Assembly (NCBI GenBank): GCA_900555045.1
Contig: USJW01000007.1
Span: 1-64,000 of the forward strand
DNA: 64,000 nucleotides
Reading direction: 5' to 3'
Source: an uncultured Clostridium sp.
GTDB lineage: Bacteria > Bacillota > Clostridia > Lachnospirales > Lachnospiraceae
Shown: piece after piece, positions 16,588-26,012 of the stretch
Numbering within the stretch: position 1 is the stretch's first letter
Layout of the letters: each line of letters opens with the position of its first letter
Translations under genes and position numbers: made by a program
The notes under the pieces: generated by a model
What the model was told of the DNA's origin: nothing
The model's database searches: none
The model's input: only the letters and a program-made list of their open reading frames with translations

Positions 16588-18354
16588 ATGGACAGAGTGA
16601 AAAGAAACGAGCATATCAACTGGGATACACTGAAAAAGCTGGCGGCCTACTTGTCTGAGGAGCGGTGGTATCTGATCCTCGCGGCCGGCCTGGCCGTGGC
16701 GGGAAACCTATTGTCCCTGGCGGGCCCCATGCTCAGCGGCTACGCTGTGGACGCCATCGGCCTCGGGACCGGGAAGGTGAATTTTTCACAGGTGTGGTAT
16801 TACGCCAGGCAGATGATTGTCTGCTACGGGGCGGCCTTTGTCTGCACCTACAGCCTTGCGGCCCTGATGATCCACGTGAGCCAGCGCATCGTGCGGCGCA
16901 TGCGGCGGGACGTGTTCTCGCGCCTGATGGACCTGCCGGTGGGGTATTTCGACACCCGGTCCACCGGCGACGTGATCAGCCGTATCTCCTACGACATCGA
17001 CACCATCAACGCCTCCCTGTCCCACGACGTGGTGCAGCTTCTGACCACCGTGATCACCGTGGGCGGGGCGCTCTCCATGATGGTGCGGATCTCGCGGCAG
17101 CTGGTGCTGGTGTTCGCCTTCACCGTGCCGCTCTCCATCTTCCTGACAAAGCAGATCACGAGCAGGACCAGGCCGCTGTTCCGGGCCCGCTCCAGGGCGC
17201 TGGGGGAGTTAAACGGCTACGCGGAGGAGATGGTCAGCGGAAAGGAGACCCTGGCGGCCTACTGCCAGGAGGAGGAGACCATTAGCGGCTTTGACGAGAA
17301 GAATGACAACGCCGCGAAGGCCTGCTACCGGGCGGATTACTACGGAAACATCGTGGGCTCCTGCATCAATTTCGTGAACAACCTCTCGCTGACGTTGATC
17401 AGCGTGTTCGGGGCTCTTTTGTACCTGGGCGGCTCCCTGACCGTGGGGCACATCTCGTCCTTTGTGCTGTACTCCCGGAAGTTTTCCGGCCCCATCAATG
17501 AGTTCGCCAATATCATCGGGGACCTCCAGTCCACCCTGGCCGCGGCGGAGCGCATCTTCTCGCTGCTGGACGAGGCGCCGGAGACGGCGGACGAGACGGA
17601 GGCCATAAAGGCCTTAAACTGCCGTCACGGGAGCGTGGATTTTGAGCACGTCACCTTCGGCTACGAGGAAGGGCATGAGATCATCCGCGATCTCTCCCTC
17701 AAGGCTCCGGCCGGAGCGCTGGTTGCCATCGTGGGCCCCACCGGCGCAGGGAAGACCACCCTGATCAATCTCCTCATGCGCTTCTACGACGTGAACCGGG
17801 GAGCGCTGCGGGTGGACGCCCAGCCGGTGCGCCAGGTGAGCCGCAGCAGCCTGCGCGCCAACTTCGCCATGGTGCTCCAGGACAGCTGGCTGTTCACGGG
17901 GACCGTGTACGAGAACCTGGCCTACGGCAACAGCCGCGCGACCCTTGAGGACGTAAAGCGGGCGGCCCGGATGGCCGGGGCGGACTCCTTCATCGAGAAA
18001 TTGCCCCAGGGCTACGACACCGTGCTGACCGAGGACGGGGCCAGCCTGTCAAAGGGGCAGAAGCAGCTGTTAACCATCGCCCGGGCCATGCTCCTTGACG
18101 CCCGGATCCTGATTCTGGACGAGGCCACCTCCAACGTGGACACCCGGACGGAGCAGCAGATCCAGGAGGCCATGCGCCAGCTCATGCGGGATAAGACCTG
18201 CTTTGTGATCGCCCACAGGCTCTCCACCATCCGCAATGCGGACCTGATCCTGGTGGTGGACGGCGGCCAGATCGTGGAGCAGGGGACCCACGAGGAGCTG
18301 ATGGGGAGAGCGGGTTTTTACTACCGGCTGTACCAGTCGCAGTTTCAGACGTGA
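16588..18354 (+). CDS. ABC exporter half-transporter, canonical-Glu subunit
   Basis: A half-transporter of about 588 residues with six membrane helices and an ATPase domain. Walker A is GPTGAGKTT and Walker B is LILDEATSNVD with the catalytic Glu, but the signature is LSKGQKQL instead of LSGGQ. Its ATP site therefore pairs with the LSGGQ of the upstream subunit, making one competent site in the heterodimer. ATG 16588 is favoured because GGGAG lies 10 bases before it; a GTG at 16579 overlaps the previous stop and is possible. The two genes form one operon. Confidence 0.9.
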   Translation: MDRVKRNEHINWDTLKKLAAYLSEERWYLILAAGLAVAGNLLSLAGPMLSGYAVDAIGLGTGKVNFSQVWYYARQMIVCYGAAFVCTYSLAALMIHVSQRIVRRMRRDVFSRLMDLPVGYFDTRSTGDVISRISYDIDTINASLSHDVVQLLTTVITVGGALSMMVRISRQLVLVFAFTVPLSIFLTKQITSRTRPLFRARSRALGELNGYAEEMVSGKETLAAYCQEEETISGFDEKNDNAAKACYRADYYGNIVGSCINFVNNLSLTLISVFGALLYLGGSLTVGHISSFVLYSRKFSGPINEFANIIGDLQSTLAAAERIFSLLDEAPETADETEAIKALNCRHGSVDFEHVTFGYEEGHEIIRDLSLKAPAGALVAIVGPTGAGKTTLINLLMRFYDVNRGALRVDAQPVRQVSRSSLRANFAMVLQDSWLFTGTVYENLAYGNSRATLEDVKRAARMAGADSFIEKLPQGYDTVLTEDGASLSKGQKQLLTIARAMLLDARILILDEATSNVDTRTEQQIQEAMRQLMRDKTCFVIAHRLSTIRNADLILVVDGGQIVEQGTHEELMGRAGFYYRLYQSQFQT

Positions 18355-18371
18355 TGCGCACAGCAAACCTG

Positions 18372-18400
18372 TTGACTTCCAGCGCGTTTTAATATAAAAT
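18372..18400 (+). promoter_or_regulatory. Sigma-A-type promoter of miaB-mutS
   Basis: TTGACT (18372-18377), spacer of 17, TAAAAT (18395-18400). A small hairpin, CTGGAC/GTCCAG (18430-18447), lies in the leader before the miaB ribosome site. Confidence 0.6.
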
Positions 18401-18474
18401 TCATAATGTTAATTTTAAAATTAAAATGGCTGGACTTTGCGGTCCAGCCTGCTTATGCGTTAAGGAGCGGAACA

Positions 18475-19944
18475 ATGGATATTTCCAACTTAGAGATAAA
18501 GGATGAATTTGCCGTCCCCGCCGCCGCGCCGGAGAATGAGCCGGAGCGGCAGCAGTATTTTATGAAAAAGGCCAGAGGCCAGCTGGCGGCCTTTGAGAAG
18601 CAGCTGGGGCGCCCCCTCACCTGCTGCATCAACACCTTCGGCTGCCAGATGAACGCCAGGGACTCGGAGAAGCTGCTCGGCATCCTGGAGGCCATCGGCT
18701 ACCAGGCCGTGGAGACCGAGCAGGCGGACTTTGTGCTGTACAACACCTGCACGGTCCGGGAGAACGCCAACCAGCGGGTCTACGGCCGCTTGGGCCAGCT
18801 AGGCGCCTACAAGAAAAAGAATCCCCATATGATGATCGCCCTGTGCGGCTGCATGATGCAGGAGGCCGAGGTGGTGGAGCGGATCAAGTCCAGCTACCGC
18901 TTCGTGGACCTGGTGTTCGGCACCCACAACATTTTTAAGCTGGCGGAGCTGGTGAGCACCTGCCTGGACGCCAGAGACGAGAAAAAGCACCGGACCCTCG
19001 TCGACATCTGGGAGGACACGGACAAGATCGTGGAGGACCTGCCGGTGGAGCGCAAATACCCGTTCAAGTCCGGCGTCAACATCATGTTCGGCTGCAACAA
19101 CTTCTGCAGCTACTGCATCGTGCCCTACGTGAGAGGGCGGGAGAGAAGCCGCAGGCCGGAGGAGATCTTAAAGGAGATCCGGAATCTGGTGGCGGACGGC
19201 GTGGTGGAGGTCATGCTGCTGGGCCAGAACGTAAACTCCTACGGAAAGAACCTGGACACGCCCATGACCTTCGCCGAGCTTCTGCGGGAGGTGGAGAAGA
19301 TCGAGGGCCTAGAGCGGATCCGCTTTATGACCTCCCACCCCAAGGATTTGTCCGACGAGTTGATCCAGGTGATGGCGCAGTCCAAAAAGATCTGCCGCCA
19401 CCTGCACCTGCCGCTGCAGTCCGGCAGCAGCCGCATCCTAAAGGAGATGAACCGCCGCTACACCAAGGAGCAGTACCTGGCGCTGGCGGAGAAGATCAAG
19501 GCCGCGGTCCCGGGAATCTCCCTGACCACGGACATCATCGTGGGCTTCCCCGGGGAGACCGAGGAGGACTTTTTGGAGACCATGGACGTGGTGCGGCGCG
19601 TGCGGTTTGACAGCGCGTTCACCTTCATCTACTCCAAGCGCACGGGGACACCCGCCGCGGCTATGGAGAACCAGGTGCCCGAGGACGTGGTCAAGGAGCG
19701 GTTCGACCGCCTGTTAAAGGAGGTTCAGGACATCTCCGCCCAGGTGTGCGGCCGGGACGTGCACACGGTCCGTCAGGTGCTCGTGGAGGAAGTCAACGAG
19801 CACACGCCGGGTTATGTGACGGGACGCCTGTCCAACAACACGGTGGTCCATCTGCCGGGGGACGCCTCCATGATCGGAAAGCTCATGGACGTGTACCTGG
19901 AGGAGAGCAAGGGCTTCTATTACATGGGAAAGGCCGTGGACTGA
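18475..19944 (+). CDS. miaB: tRNA-2-methylthio-N6-dimethylallyladenosine synthase
   Basis: A 489-residue radical SAM methylthiotransferase that makes ms2i6A at position 37 of tRNAs. An N-terminal UPF0004 domain carries three Cys ligands (INTFGCQMN, YNTCTVREN, LCGCMMQEAE), the radical SAM motif is CNNFCSYC, and a TRAM domain closes the protein. About 55 residues precede the first domain, longer than in E. coli but common in Clostridia. Start ATG 18475 follows TAAGGAG; earlier in-frame codons overlap the leader hairpin. mutS follows after 75 bases and is probably co-transcribed; miaA and mutL are not in the window. Confidence 0.95.
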   Translation: MDISNLEIKDEFAVPAAAPENEPERQQYFMKKARGQLAAFEKQLGRPLTCCINTFGCQMNARDSEKLLGILEAIGYQAVETEQADFVLYNTCTVRENANQRVYGRLGQLGAYKKKNPHMMIALCGCMMQEAEVVERIKSSYRFVDLVFGTHNIFKLAELVSTCLDARDEKKHRTLVDIWEDTDKIVEDLPVERKYPFKSGVNIMFGCNNFCSYCIVPYVRGRERSRRPEEILKEIRNLVADGVVEVMLLGQNVNSYGKNLDTPMTFAELLREVEKIEGLERIRFMTSHPKDLSDELIQVMAQSKKICRHLHLPLQSGSSRILKEMNRRYTKEQYLALAEKIKAAVPGISLTTDIIVGFPGETEEDFLETMDVVRRVRFDSAFTFIYSKRTGTPAAAMENQVPEDVVKERFDRLLKEVQDISAQVCGRDVHTVRQVLVEEVNEHTPGYVTGRLSNNTVVHLPGDASMIGKLMDVYLEESKGFYYMGKAVD

Positions 19945-20019
19945 GGCGTTCCCGTTCAATCAGACGCCTGGGCGCACGCTGCGGCCGGGCATAAAATACG
20001 AGAGAAAAGAGGCATAATT

Positions 20020-22686
20020 TTGGCACAGGCACAATTATCCCCGATGATGCAGCACTACATGGAGACGAAAAAACAGTATCCGGACTGTATTCTGTTCTAT
20101 CGCCTTGGGGATTTCTACGAGATGTTTTTTGACGACGCGCAGACCGTGTCAAAGGAGCTTGAGATCACGCTGACCGGCAAGGAGTGCGGGCTGCCGGAGC
20201 GGGCGCCCATGTGCGGCGTGCCCTTCCACGCGGTGGACTCCTACCTAAACCGCCTGGTGCAGAAGGGCTACAAGGTGGCCATCGCGGAGCAGATGGAGGA
20301 TCCCAAGCTGGCCAAGGGGTTGGTGAAGCGGGAGGTGATCCGGGTGGTGACGCCCGGCACCATCACCAGCGCCCAGGCTTTGGACGAGACAAAGAACAAC
20401 TACCTGATGGGCATCGTGTGCACGGACGGCGGCTACGGCGTGTCCACGGCCGACATCAGCACCGGCGACTTTCTGGTCACCGAGGTGGCCACGGATCGGG
20501 AGCTGTTCGACGAGATCAACAAGTTCTCGCCGTCGGAGATCATCTGCAACAACGCGTTCTACGTGTCCGGCATCGATATCGAGGAGCTGAAAAACCGTTA
20601 CCACGTGGCGGTGTCCGCCCTGGACAGCCACTTCTTCGGCGAGGAATCCTGCCACAAGGTGCTTAGAGAGCACTTTAGGGTGGGCTCGTTGGCCGGACTG
20701 GGGCTGGAGGACTACGGCACGGGGATCATCGCCGCCGGGGCGGTCATGCAGTACATGTACGAGACCCAGAAGAGCACCCTGGAGCACATCACCACCATAA
20801 AGCCCTATTCCACCGGCCAGTTCATGATCATCGACACCTCCACCAGGCGGAATCTGGAGCTGGTGGAGACCATGCGGGAGAAGCAAAAGCGGGGGACCCT
20901 TCTGTGGGTGCTGGACAAGACCAAGACCGCCATGGGCGCCCGCCTGCTGCGAAACTACATCGAGCAGCCGCTGATTCACCGGGAGGAGATCGTGGCCCGC
21001 CAGGACGCGGTGGAGGAGCTGAACATGAACTACATCTCCAGGGAGGAAATCCGGGAGTACCTAAACCCGGTCTACGACCTGGAGCGGCTGATCGGGCGCA
21101 TAAGCTACAAGACGGCCAACCCCAGGGATCTGATCTCCTTCTGCAATTCTCTGGAGATGCTTCCCTATATCAAGCAGCTCCTGGAGGAGTTTAACAGCCC
21201 GGTGCTAAAGGCCCTGGCCGGGGACTTAGACCCCTTAAGCGACCTGTTTGAGCTGGTCCGCTCCGCCATCGTGGAGGACCCGCCCATCTCCCTGCGGGAG
21301 GGCGGCATCATAAAGGAGGGCTACAGCGAGGAGGCCGACAAGCTGCGGGACGCAAAGACCGAGGGCAAGACCTGGCTGGCCCAACTGGAGACAAAAGAGC
21401 GGGAGAAGACGGGAATCAAGAACTTGAAGGTCAAGTTCAACAAGGTGTTCGGCTACTACTTCGAGGTGACCAACTCCTTCAAGAACATGGTCCCGGACTA
21501 CTTTATCCGCAAACAGACCCTGACCAACGCGGAGCGCTACACCACCGACGAGCTAAAGCAGCTGGAGGAGGTGATCATGGGGGCCGAGGACAAGCTGGTC
21601 TCCTTAGAGTACGACCTGTTCTGCCAGGTGCGGGACCACATCGCCTCCCAGGTGGTGCGGATCCAGAAGACGGCCAAGTCCATCGCCGGGACCGACGTGT
21701 TCTGCTCCCTGTCCACGGTGGCCTCCCGCCGCAACTACGTGAAGCCGTCCATCAATGAGAAGGGCACCATCTCCATCAAGAACGGGCGCCACCCGGTGGT
21801 GGAGCAGATGATGCGGGACGATCTGTTCGTGGCAAACGACACCTACCTGGACAACGGCAAGAACCGCCTGTCCGTGATCACCGGCCCCAACATGGCCGGA
21901 AAATCCACCTACATGCGCCAGGTGGCCCTGATTGTCCTGATGGCGCAGCTGGGAAGCTTTGTGCCCGCGGACGAGGCGGACATCGGCATCTGCGACCGGA
22001 TTTTCACCCGCGTGGGCGCCTCCGACGACCTGGCCAGCGGCCAGAGCACCTTTATGGTGGAGATGACCGAGGTGGCCAACATCTTAAGAAACGCCACCAG
22101 AAACAGCCTTCTGGTGCTGGATGAGATCGGGCGCGGAACCAGCACCTTCGACGGCCTGTCCATCGCCTGGGCGGTGATCGAGCACATCAGCAACACCCGG
22201 CTTCTGGGCGCGAAGACGCTGTTCGCCACCCACTACCACGAGCTGACGGAGCTGGAGGGCACCATCGTCGGGGTGAAGAACTACTGCATCGCCGTGAAGG
22301 AGCAGGGGGACGACATCGTGTTCCTGCGAAAGATCGTCCGGGGCGGCGCGGACAAGAGCTACGGAATCCAGGTGGCGAAGCTGGCCGGGGTGCCGGAGTC
22401 AGTGATCGCCCGGGCCAAGGAGATCGCCGAGGAGCTCAGCGACGCGGACATCACGGCGCGGGCCAAGGAGATCGCGGAGGTCAGCGCCAACATCGCCCAG
22501 CGCAAGGTGGTGCCGAAGCCGGACGAGGTGGACATGCAGCAATTGTCCTTCTTCGACACGGTGAAGGACGACGACATTATAAAGGAACTGAGCGAGCTGG
22601 AGATCAACTCGATGACTCCGGTGGACGCCATGAATACGCTGTACCGACTGCAGAACAAGCTAAAAAACAGGTGGAAGGACAGCTGA
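20020..22686 (+). CDS. mutS: DNA mismatch repair protein MutS
   Basis: An 888-residue MutS. The N-terminal mismatch-recognition domain contains FYRLGDFYEMF, with the Phe-x-Glu mismatch-stacking motif, and the C-terminal ATPase has Walker A GPNMAGKST and the LDEIGRGTST block. A C-terminal clamp/helix region follows. The start is a TTG at 20020, supported by AAAGAGG upstream and by the conserved beginning LSPMMQHYMETK; the next ATG would cut into it. mutL does not follow here, unlike many bacteria; trmD does. Confidence 0.95.
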   Translation: MAQAQLSPMMQHYMETKKQYPDCILFYRLGDFYEMFFDDAQTVSKELEITLTGKECGLPERAPMCGVPFHAVDSYLNRLVQKGYKVAIAEQMEDPKLAKGLVKREVIRVVTPGTITSAQALDETKNNYLMGIVCTDGGYGVSTADISTGDFLVTEVATDRELFDEINKFSPSEIICNNAFYVSGIDIEELKNRYHVAVSALDSHFFGEESCHKVLREHFRVGSLAGLGLEDYGTGIIAAGAVMQYMYETQKSTLEHITTIKPYSTGQFMIIDTSTRRNLELVETMREKQKRGTLLWVLDKTKTAMGARLLRNYIEQPLIHREEIVARQDAVEELNMNYISREEIREYLNPVYDLERLIGRISYKTANPRDLISFCNSLEMLPYIKQLLEEFNSPVLKALAGDLDPLSDLFELVRSAIVEDPPISLREGGIIKEGYSEEADKLRDAKTEGKTWLAQLETKEREKTGIKNLKVKFNKVFGYYFEVTNSFKNMVPDYFIRKQTLTNAERYTTDELKQLEEVIMGAEDKLVSLEYDLFCQVRDHIASQVVRIQKTAKSIAGTDVFCSLSTVASRRNYVKPSINEKGTISIKNGRHPVVEQMMRDDLFVANDTYLDNGKNRLSVITGPNMAGKSTYMRQVALIVLMAQLGSFVPADEADIGICDRIFTRVGASDDLASGQSTFMVEMTEVANILRNATRNSLLVLDEIGRGTSTFDGLSIAWAVIEHISNTRLLGAKTLFATHYHELTELEGTIVGVKNYCIAVKEQGDDIVFLRKIVRGGADKSYGIQVAKLAGVPESVIARAKEIAEELSDADITARAKEIAEVSANIAQRKVVPKPDEVDMQQLSFFDTVKDDDIIKELSELEINSMTPVDAMNTLYRLQNKLKNRWKDS

Positions 22687-22701
22687 TTGTTAGGAGAAGC
22701 C

Positions 22702-23475
22702 ATGAATTTTCATATACTGACGCTGTTTCCCGAGATGGTGATGAACGGCCTTAGCACCAGCATCACCGGACGGGCCATGGAAAAGGGGATTATATCGGTG
22801 GAGGCGGTCAATATCCGGGACTACTCTACGGACAAGCACCGCCATGTGGACGACGCGCCCTACGGCGGCGGAGCCGGCATGGTGATGCAGCCGGGGCCCA
22901 TCTGCGACGCCTACGAGGACCTCTGCACCCGCACCGGGCGCAGGCCCCGGGTGATCTACATGACGCCCCAGGGCCGGGTGTTCACCCAGCAGATCGCCGA
23001 GGAGCTGGCGAAGGAGGAGGAGCTGGTGTTCCTCTGCGGCCACTACGAGGGCATCGACGAGCGGGCCTTAGAGCTTGTGGCCACGGACTATCTGTCCATC
23101 GGCGACTACGTGTTGACCGGCGGGGAGCTGCCCGCCATGGTGATGATCGACTGCATCTCCCGCCTGGTTCCGGGGGTGTTAAACAACGAGGTCAGCGCAG
23201 AGGTGGAATCCTTTCACGACAACCTCCTGGAGTACCCCCAGTACACCCGGCCGGAGGTCTTCCGGGGGCTTGCGGTGCCGGAGGTGCTCCTTAGCGGCCA
23301 CCACAAGAACATTGATAAGTGGCGCAGGGAGCAGTCCATAAAGCGCACCCTGGAGCGGCGGCCGGACCTTTTGGCGGGGGCGAACCTCTCAAAAAAGGAG
23401 AAGCAGTTCCTGGATGAGCTGCTGTGGGAGCGGGAGAATTCTTCGGGATCTCCATTGACAGAACCGGACAAATGA
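22702..23475 (+). CDS. trmD: tRNA (guanine-N1-)-methyltransferase
   Basis: A 257-residue SPOUT-class enzyme that makes m1G37 in tRNA, needed for reading-frame maintenance. The trefoil-knot SAM site is seen in YGGGAGMVMQPGPI, LVFLCGHYEGIDER and YVLTGGELPAMVM. Start ATG 22702 follows TAGGAGAAG. The usual neighbours rpsP and rimM are absent upstream, and a CorC-type gene separates trmD from rplS. A strong promoter for that gene overlaps the trmD 3' end. Confidence 0.95.
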   Translation: MNFHILTLFPEMVMNGLSTSITGRAMEKGIISVEAVNIRDYSTDKHRHVDDAPYGGGAGMVMQPGPICDAYEDLCTRTGRRPRVIYMTPQGRVFTQQIAEELAKEEELVFLCGHYEGIDERALELVATDYLSIGDYVLTGGELPAMVMIDCISRLVPGVLNNEVSAEVESFHDNLLEYPQYTRPEVFRGLAVPEVLLSGHHKNIDKWRREQSIKRTLERRPDLLAGANLSKKEKQFLDELLWERENSSGSPLTEPDK

Positions 23476-23483
23476 TGTAGAAT
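23455..23483 (+). promoter_or_regulatory. Sigma-A-type promoter of the CorC/HlyC-like gene
   Basis: TTGACA (23455-23460), spacer of 17, TAGAAT (23478-23483). It overlaps the last codons of trmD. A short hairpin CTGCCG/CGGCAG follows at 23497-23510. Confidence 0.65.
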
Positions 23484-23548
23484 CGGATGAAAATACCTGC
23501 CGGACGGCAGAAAAAAAGAATAATATAAAAGAATAATAGGAGTTGATG

Positions 23549-24838
23549 ATGGACTTGTCCAGTGACACAGTAGGCATACGATTGTTTGTGATTTTGATCC
23601 TTTTGGCGTTATCCGCCTTTTTCTCTTCCTCGGAGACCGCGCTGACCACGGTCAACAAGATCCGCATCCGCAATCTGGCGGAGGCGGGAGACAAGCAGGC
23701 CGGGTATGTGATGAAGCTTGGGGAGAACCAGGCGCGGATGCTCAGCGCCATCCTGATCGGAAACAATGTGGTGAACCTTTCCGCCTCCTCCATGGTGACC
23801 GTGCTGGTGACGGACGTGTTCGGAAGCCGCTTCGCGGGCGTGGCAACCGGCGTTTTGACGCTGCTCATCCTGATTTTCGGTGAGATCACGCCGAAGACCA
23901 TCGCGACGCTGCAGTCGGAGCGCAATTCCCTGCGCTGCGCCCACGTGATCTACGTGTTGATGGTGGCGCTGACCCCGGTGATCCTGTTGGTGAACTGGAT
24001 GTCCTCAGGCGTGCTGCGGCTGCTCCACGTGGACCCCAACAAGAGAAACGACGACATGACCGAGGACGAGCTTCGGACCATCGTGGAGGTGGGGCACGAG
24101 AAGGGCGTGATTGAGTCCGAGGAAAAGGAAATGATCAACAACGTGTTCGACCTGGACGACAGCGTGGCCAAGGACATCATGGTCCCGCGCATCGACATGG
24201 TGTTTGCGGACGTGAACGCCACGTACCAGGAGGTGATCGAGACCTTCCGCACGGAGCACTACACCCGCCTGCCCGTCTACGAGGACTCGACGGACAACGT
24301 GATCGGAATCATCAATGTGAAGGACCTGCTTTTGGTGGAGGACAGGGAGCACTTTAACGTGCGGAATTACCTGCGGGAGCCCCTGTACACCTACGAGTCC
24401 AAGAAGGTGTCGGACCTGCTCATGGAGCTGCGGAAGACCTCAAACAACATTGTGATCGTGCTGGACGAGTACGGCGCCACCGCCGGGCTTGCCACCCTGG
24501 AGGACATCCTGGAGGAGATCGTGGGCGATATCCGGGACGAGTACGACGGGGACGAGGAGGAAGAGTTTGTGGAGGTAGCGCCCCGGGAGTACGTGGTGGA
24601 GGGTGCCATGAAGCTGGACGATCTAAACGACCGTCTGGGCTTAAACCTCGAGTCCGAGGACTACGACTCCATCGGCGGCTTCATGATCGAGCGGCTGGAC
24701 CACCTGCCGGATGCGGGTGAGGAGATGGAGTGTGACGGCATGCGCCTGGTGGTGGATGCGGTGGACAGAAACCGAATCGATAAGGTCCATATTTACCTGC
24801 CCGCGGCCGTGGAGGACGAGAAAGACTTATCAAAATAA
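23549..24838 (+). CDS. CNNM/CorC-HlyC family membrane protein (hemolysin-like)
   Basis: A 429-residue protein with a CNNM (DUF21) membrane domain in the first 190 residues (three to four helices, with SSSETALTTVNKIR), a pair of CBS domains (about 200-320, with VPRIDMVFADV and IVLDEYGATAGLATLEDI) and a C-terminal CorC/HlyC transporter-associated domain. Such proteins are linked to Mg2+ or Co2+ efflux rather than true haemolysis. ATG 23549 is six bases after AGGAG; ATG 23546 is also possible. It has its own promoter overlapping trmD. Confidence 0.88.
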   Translation: MDLSSDTVGIRLFVILILLALSAFFSSSETALTTVNKIRIRNLAEAGDKQAGYVMKLGENQARMLSAILIGNNVVNLSASSMVTVLVTDVFGSRFAGVATGVLTLLILIFGEITPKTIATLQSERNSLRCAHVIYVLMVALTPVILLVNWMSSGVLRLLHVDPNKRNDDMTEDELRTIVEVGHEKGVIESEEKEMINNVFDLDDSVAKDIMVPRIDMVFADVNATYQEVIETFRTEHYTRLPVYEDSTDNVIGIINVKDLLLVEDREHFNVRNYLREPLYTYESKKVSDLLMELRKTSNNIVIVLDEYGATAGLATLEDILEEIVGDIRDEYDGDEEEEFVEVAPREYVVEGAMKLDDLNDRLGLNLESEDYDSIGGFMIERLDHLPDAGEEMECDGMRLVVDAVDRNRIDKVHIYLPAAVEDEKDLSK

Positions 24839-24842
24839 CCTC

Positions 24843-24871
24843 TTGCTTTTTCAGACAAGTTATGGTAGAAT
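24843..24871 (+). promoter_or_regulatory. Promoter of rplS
   Basis: TTGCTT (24843-24848), spacer of 17, TAGAAT (24866-24871). It lies just after the CorC-like gene. Confidence 0.6.
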
Positions 24872-24879
24872 TAGTCGTT

Positions 24880-24982
24880 GTGACTAAGAAAGAGATGGTC
24901 CTCTGTTACAGATTGGGCGGTGAACGGGAAACTTACCGCCGGACGTATTAAGAACATCCAATAAATGAAGGAGGTTCACACA
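24880..24982 (+). ncRNA. Candidate L19 leader region
   Basis: About 100 bases between the rplS promoter and its start codon. It includes a stem GGCGGT/ACCGCC (24916-24921 with 24935-24940) and ends in the ribosome site AAGGAGGT. Firmicute L19 mRNAs often carry an autoregulatory leader; that this is one is an inference from position and one visible stem. Confidence 0.35.
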
Positions 24983-25330
24983 ATGAACGACATTATCAAG
25001 AATATTGAAGCAGCGCAGTTGAAGGAGAACGTGCCCGAGTTCCATGTTGGCGACACCGTACGCGTGTACAACAAGATCAAAGAGGGTAACCGCGAGAGAA
25101 TCCAGGTATTTGAGGGAACCGTGATCAAGAGACAGAACGGCGGCGCAAGAGAGACCTTCACCGTCCGCAAGAACTCCAACGGGATCGGCGTTGAGAAGAC
25201 CTGGCCGTTACATTCCCCGAACGTTGACAACGTTGAGGTTGTCCGCAAGGGTAAAGTGAGACGTGCGAAGCTGAACTACTTAAGAGACAGAGTAGGTAAG
25301 GCTGCGAAGGTAAAAGAATTAGTTAAATAA
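24983..25330 (+). CDS. rplS: 50S ribosomal protein L19
   Basis: A 115-residue ribosomal protein bL19 located at the 30S-50S interface. Conserved stretches are [32 protein letters not shown] and [20 protein letters not shown]. Start ATG 24983 follows an optimal AAGGAGGT; an in-frame ATG at 24965 is rejected because it lies before that site. Codon use is clearly biased for high expression (many CGC, AAG, TAC and GTT). An intrinsic terminator follows, so L19 is largely separate from the downstream lepB-ylqF group. Confidence 0.97.
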   Translation: MNDIIKNIEAAQLKENVPEFHVGDTVRVYNKIKEGNRERIQVFEGTVIKRQNGGARETFTVRKNSNGIGVEKTWPLHSPNVDNVEVVRKGKVRRAKLNYLRDRVGKAAKVKELVK

Positions 25331-25346
25331 TTCATCAGTGCGGTAC

Positions 25347-25374
25347 AAGGGACAATGAAAATTGTCCCTTTTTT
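25347..25374 (+). terminator. Intrinsic terminator after rplS
   Basis: AAGGGACAAT (25347-25356), loop GAAA, ATTGTCCCTT (25361-25370), then TTTT. A textbook rho-independent terminator with a GAAA tetraloop. Confidence 0.9.
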
Positions 25375-25420
25375 AACACAAACAATATGATATAAACAGC
25401 GCAGACAGGCGGGTGGTTAC

Positions 25421-25972
25421 GTGGAATATTTTATGAATGAGGATACGGCGTGGATCCGGCGGGTGGTCCACTGGATCGTGGACGTGGTGGTGGTGATCGC
25501 TCTGGCGTGGTTTCTGGTGTACGGCTTCTGCGGCCAGGTGCGCATTCTGGGAAACTCCATGCAGCCGCTTTTGGACGCGGAGGATGTGGTTCTGGTCAAC
25601 CGCCTGGCCTACGATCTTGGAAAGCCCCGGCGCTTTGACGTGGTGGTCTTCGAGCGTGAGGACCGGCAGAAGAATGTGAAGCGGGTCATCGGGCTGCCCG
25701 GCGAGACGGTCCAGATCAAGGGCGGGCTGGTCTTTATCGACGACGAGCTGCTGGACGCCCAGGACAATCTGGAGCAGGTCTCCCTAGCCGGGATGGCGGA
25801 TTCGCCGGTGAAGCTGGGGGAGGACGAGTATTTCCTCCTGGGCGACAACCGCGACAGCAGCGAGGACAGCCGTTTTGCCAACATCGGAAACGTGAAGCGG
25901 GAACAGATCCAGGGTAAGGTGTGGTTTCGGATTCTGCCACTGCTTAAGCTGGATTTGATCCGCTCCCGGTAG
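25421..25972 (+). CDS. lepB: Signal peptidase I (second copy)
   Basis: A 183-residue type I signal peptidase with a membrane anchor near residues 15-38 and the catalytic Ser46 (RILGNSMQPL) and Lys87 (KNVKRVIGLPGE), then the GDNRDSSEDSR box. It is divergent from the copy at 12.7 kb, which suggests different substrate preference. The start is taken as GTG 25421; ATG 25433 is the alternative. Position between rplS and ylqF is the classical lepB location in Clostridia. Confidence 0.93.
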   Translation: MEYFMNEDTAWIRRVVHWIVDVVVVIALAWFLVYGFCGQVRILGNSMQPLLDAEDVVLVNRLAYDLGKPRRFDVVVFEREDRQKNVKRVIGLPGETVQIKGGLVFIDDELLDAQDNLEQVSLAGMADSPVKLGEDEYFLLGDNRDSSEDSRFANIGNVKREQIQGKVWFRILPLLKLDLIRSR

Positions 25973-26012
25973 CGCAGGCGAGCCCTTTTTTGGAAGAACA
26001 GGAGAGTAATCT

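Noticed and set aside
20044..22686. ATG 20044 as the mutS start
   Set aside because: It would cut off the conserved segment before MMQHYM; TTG 20020 has a suitable ribosome site.
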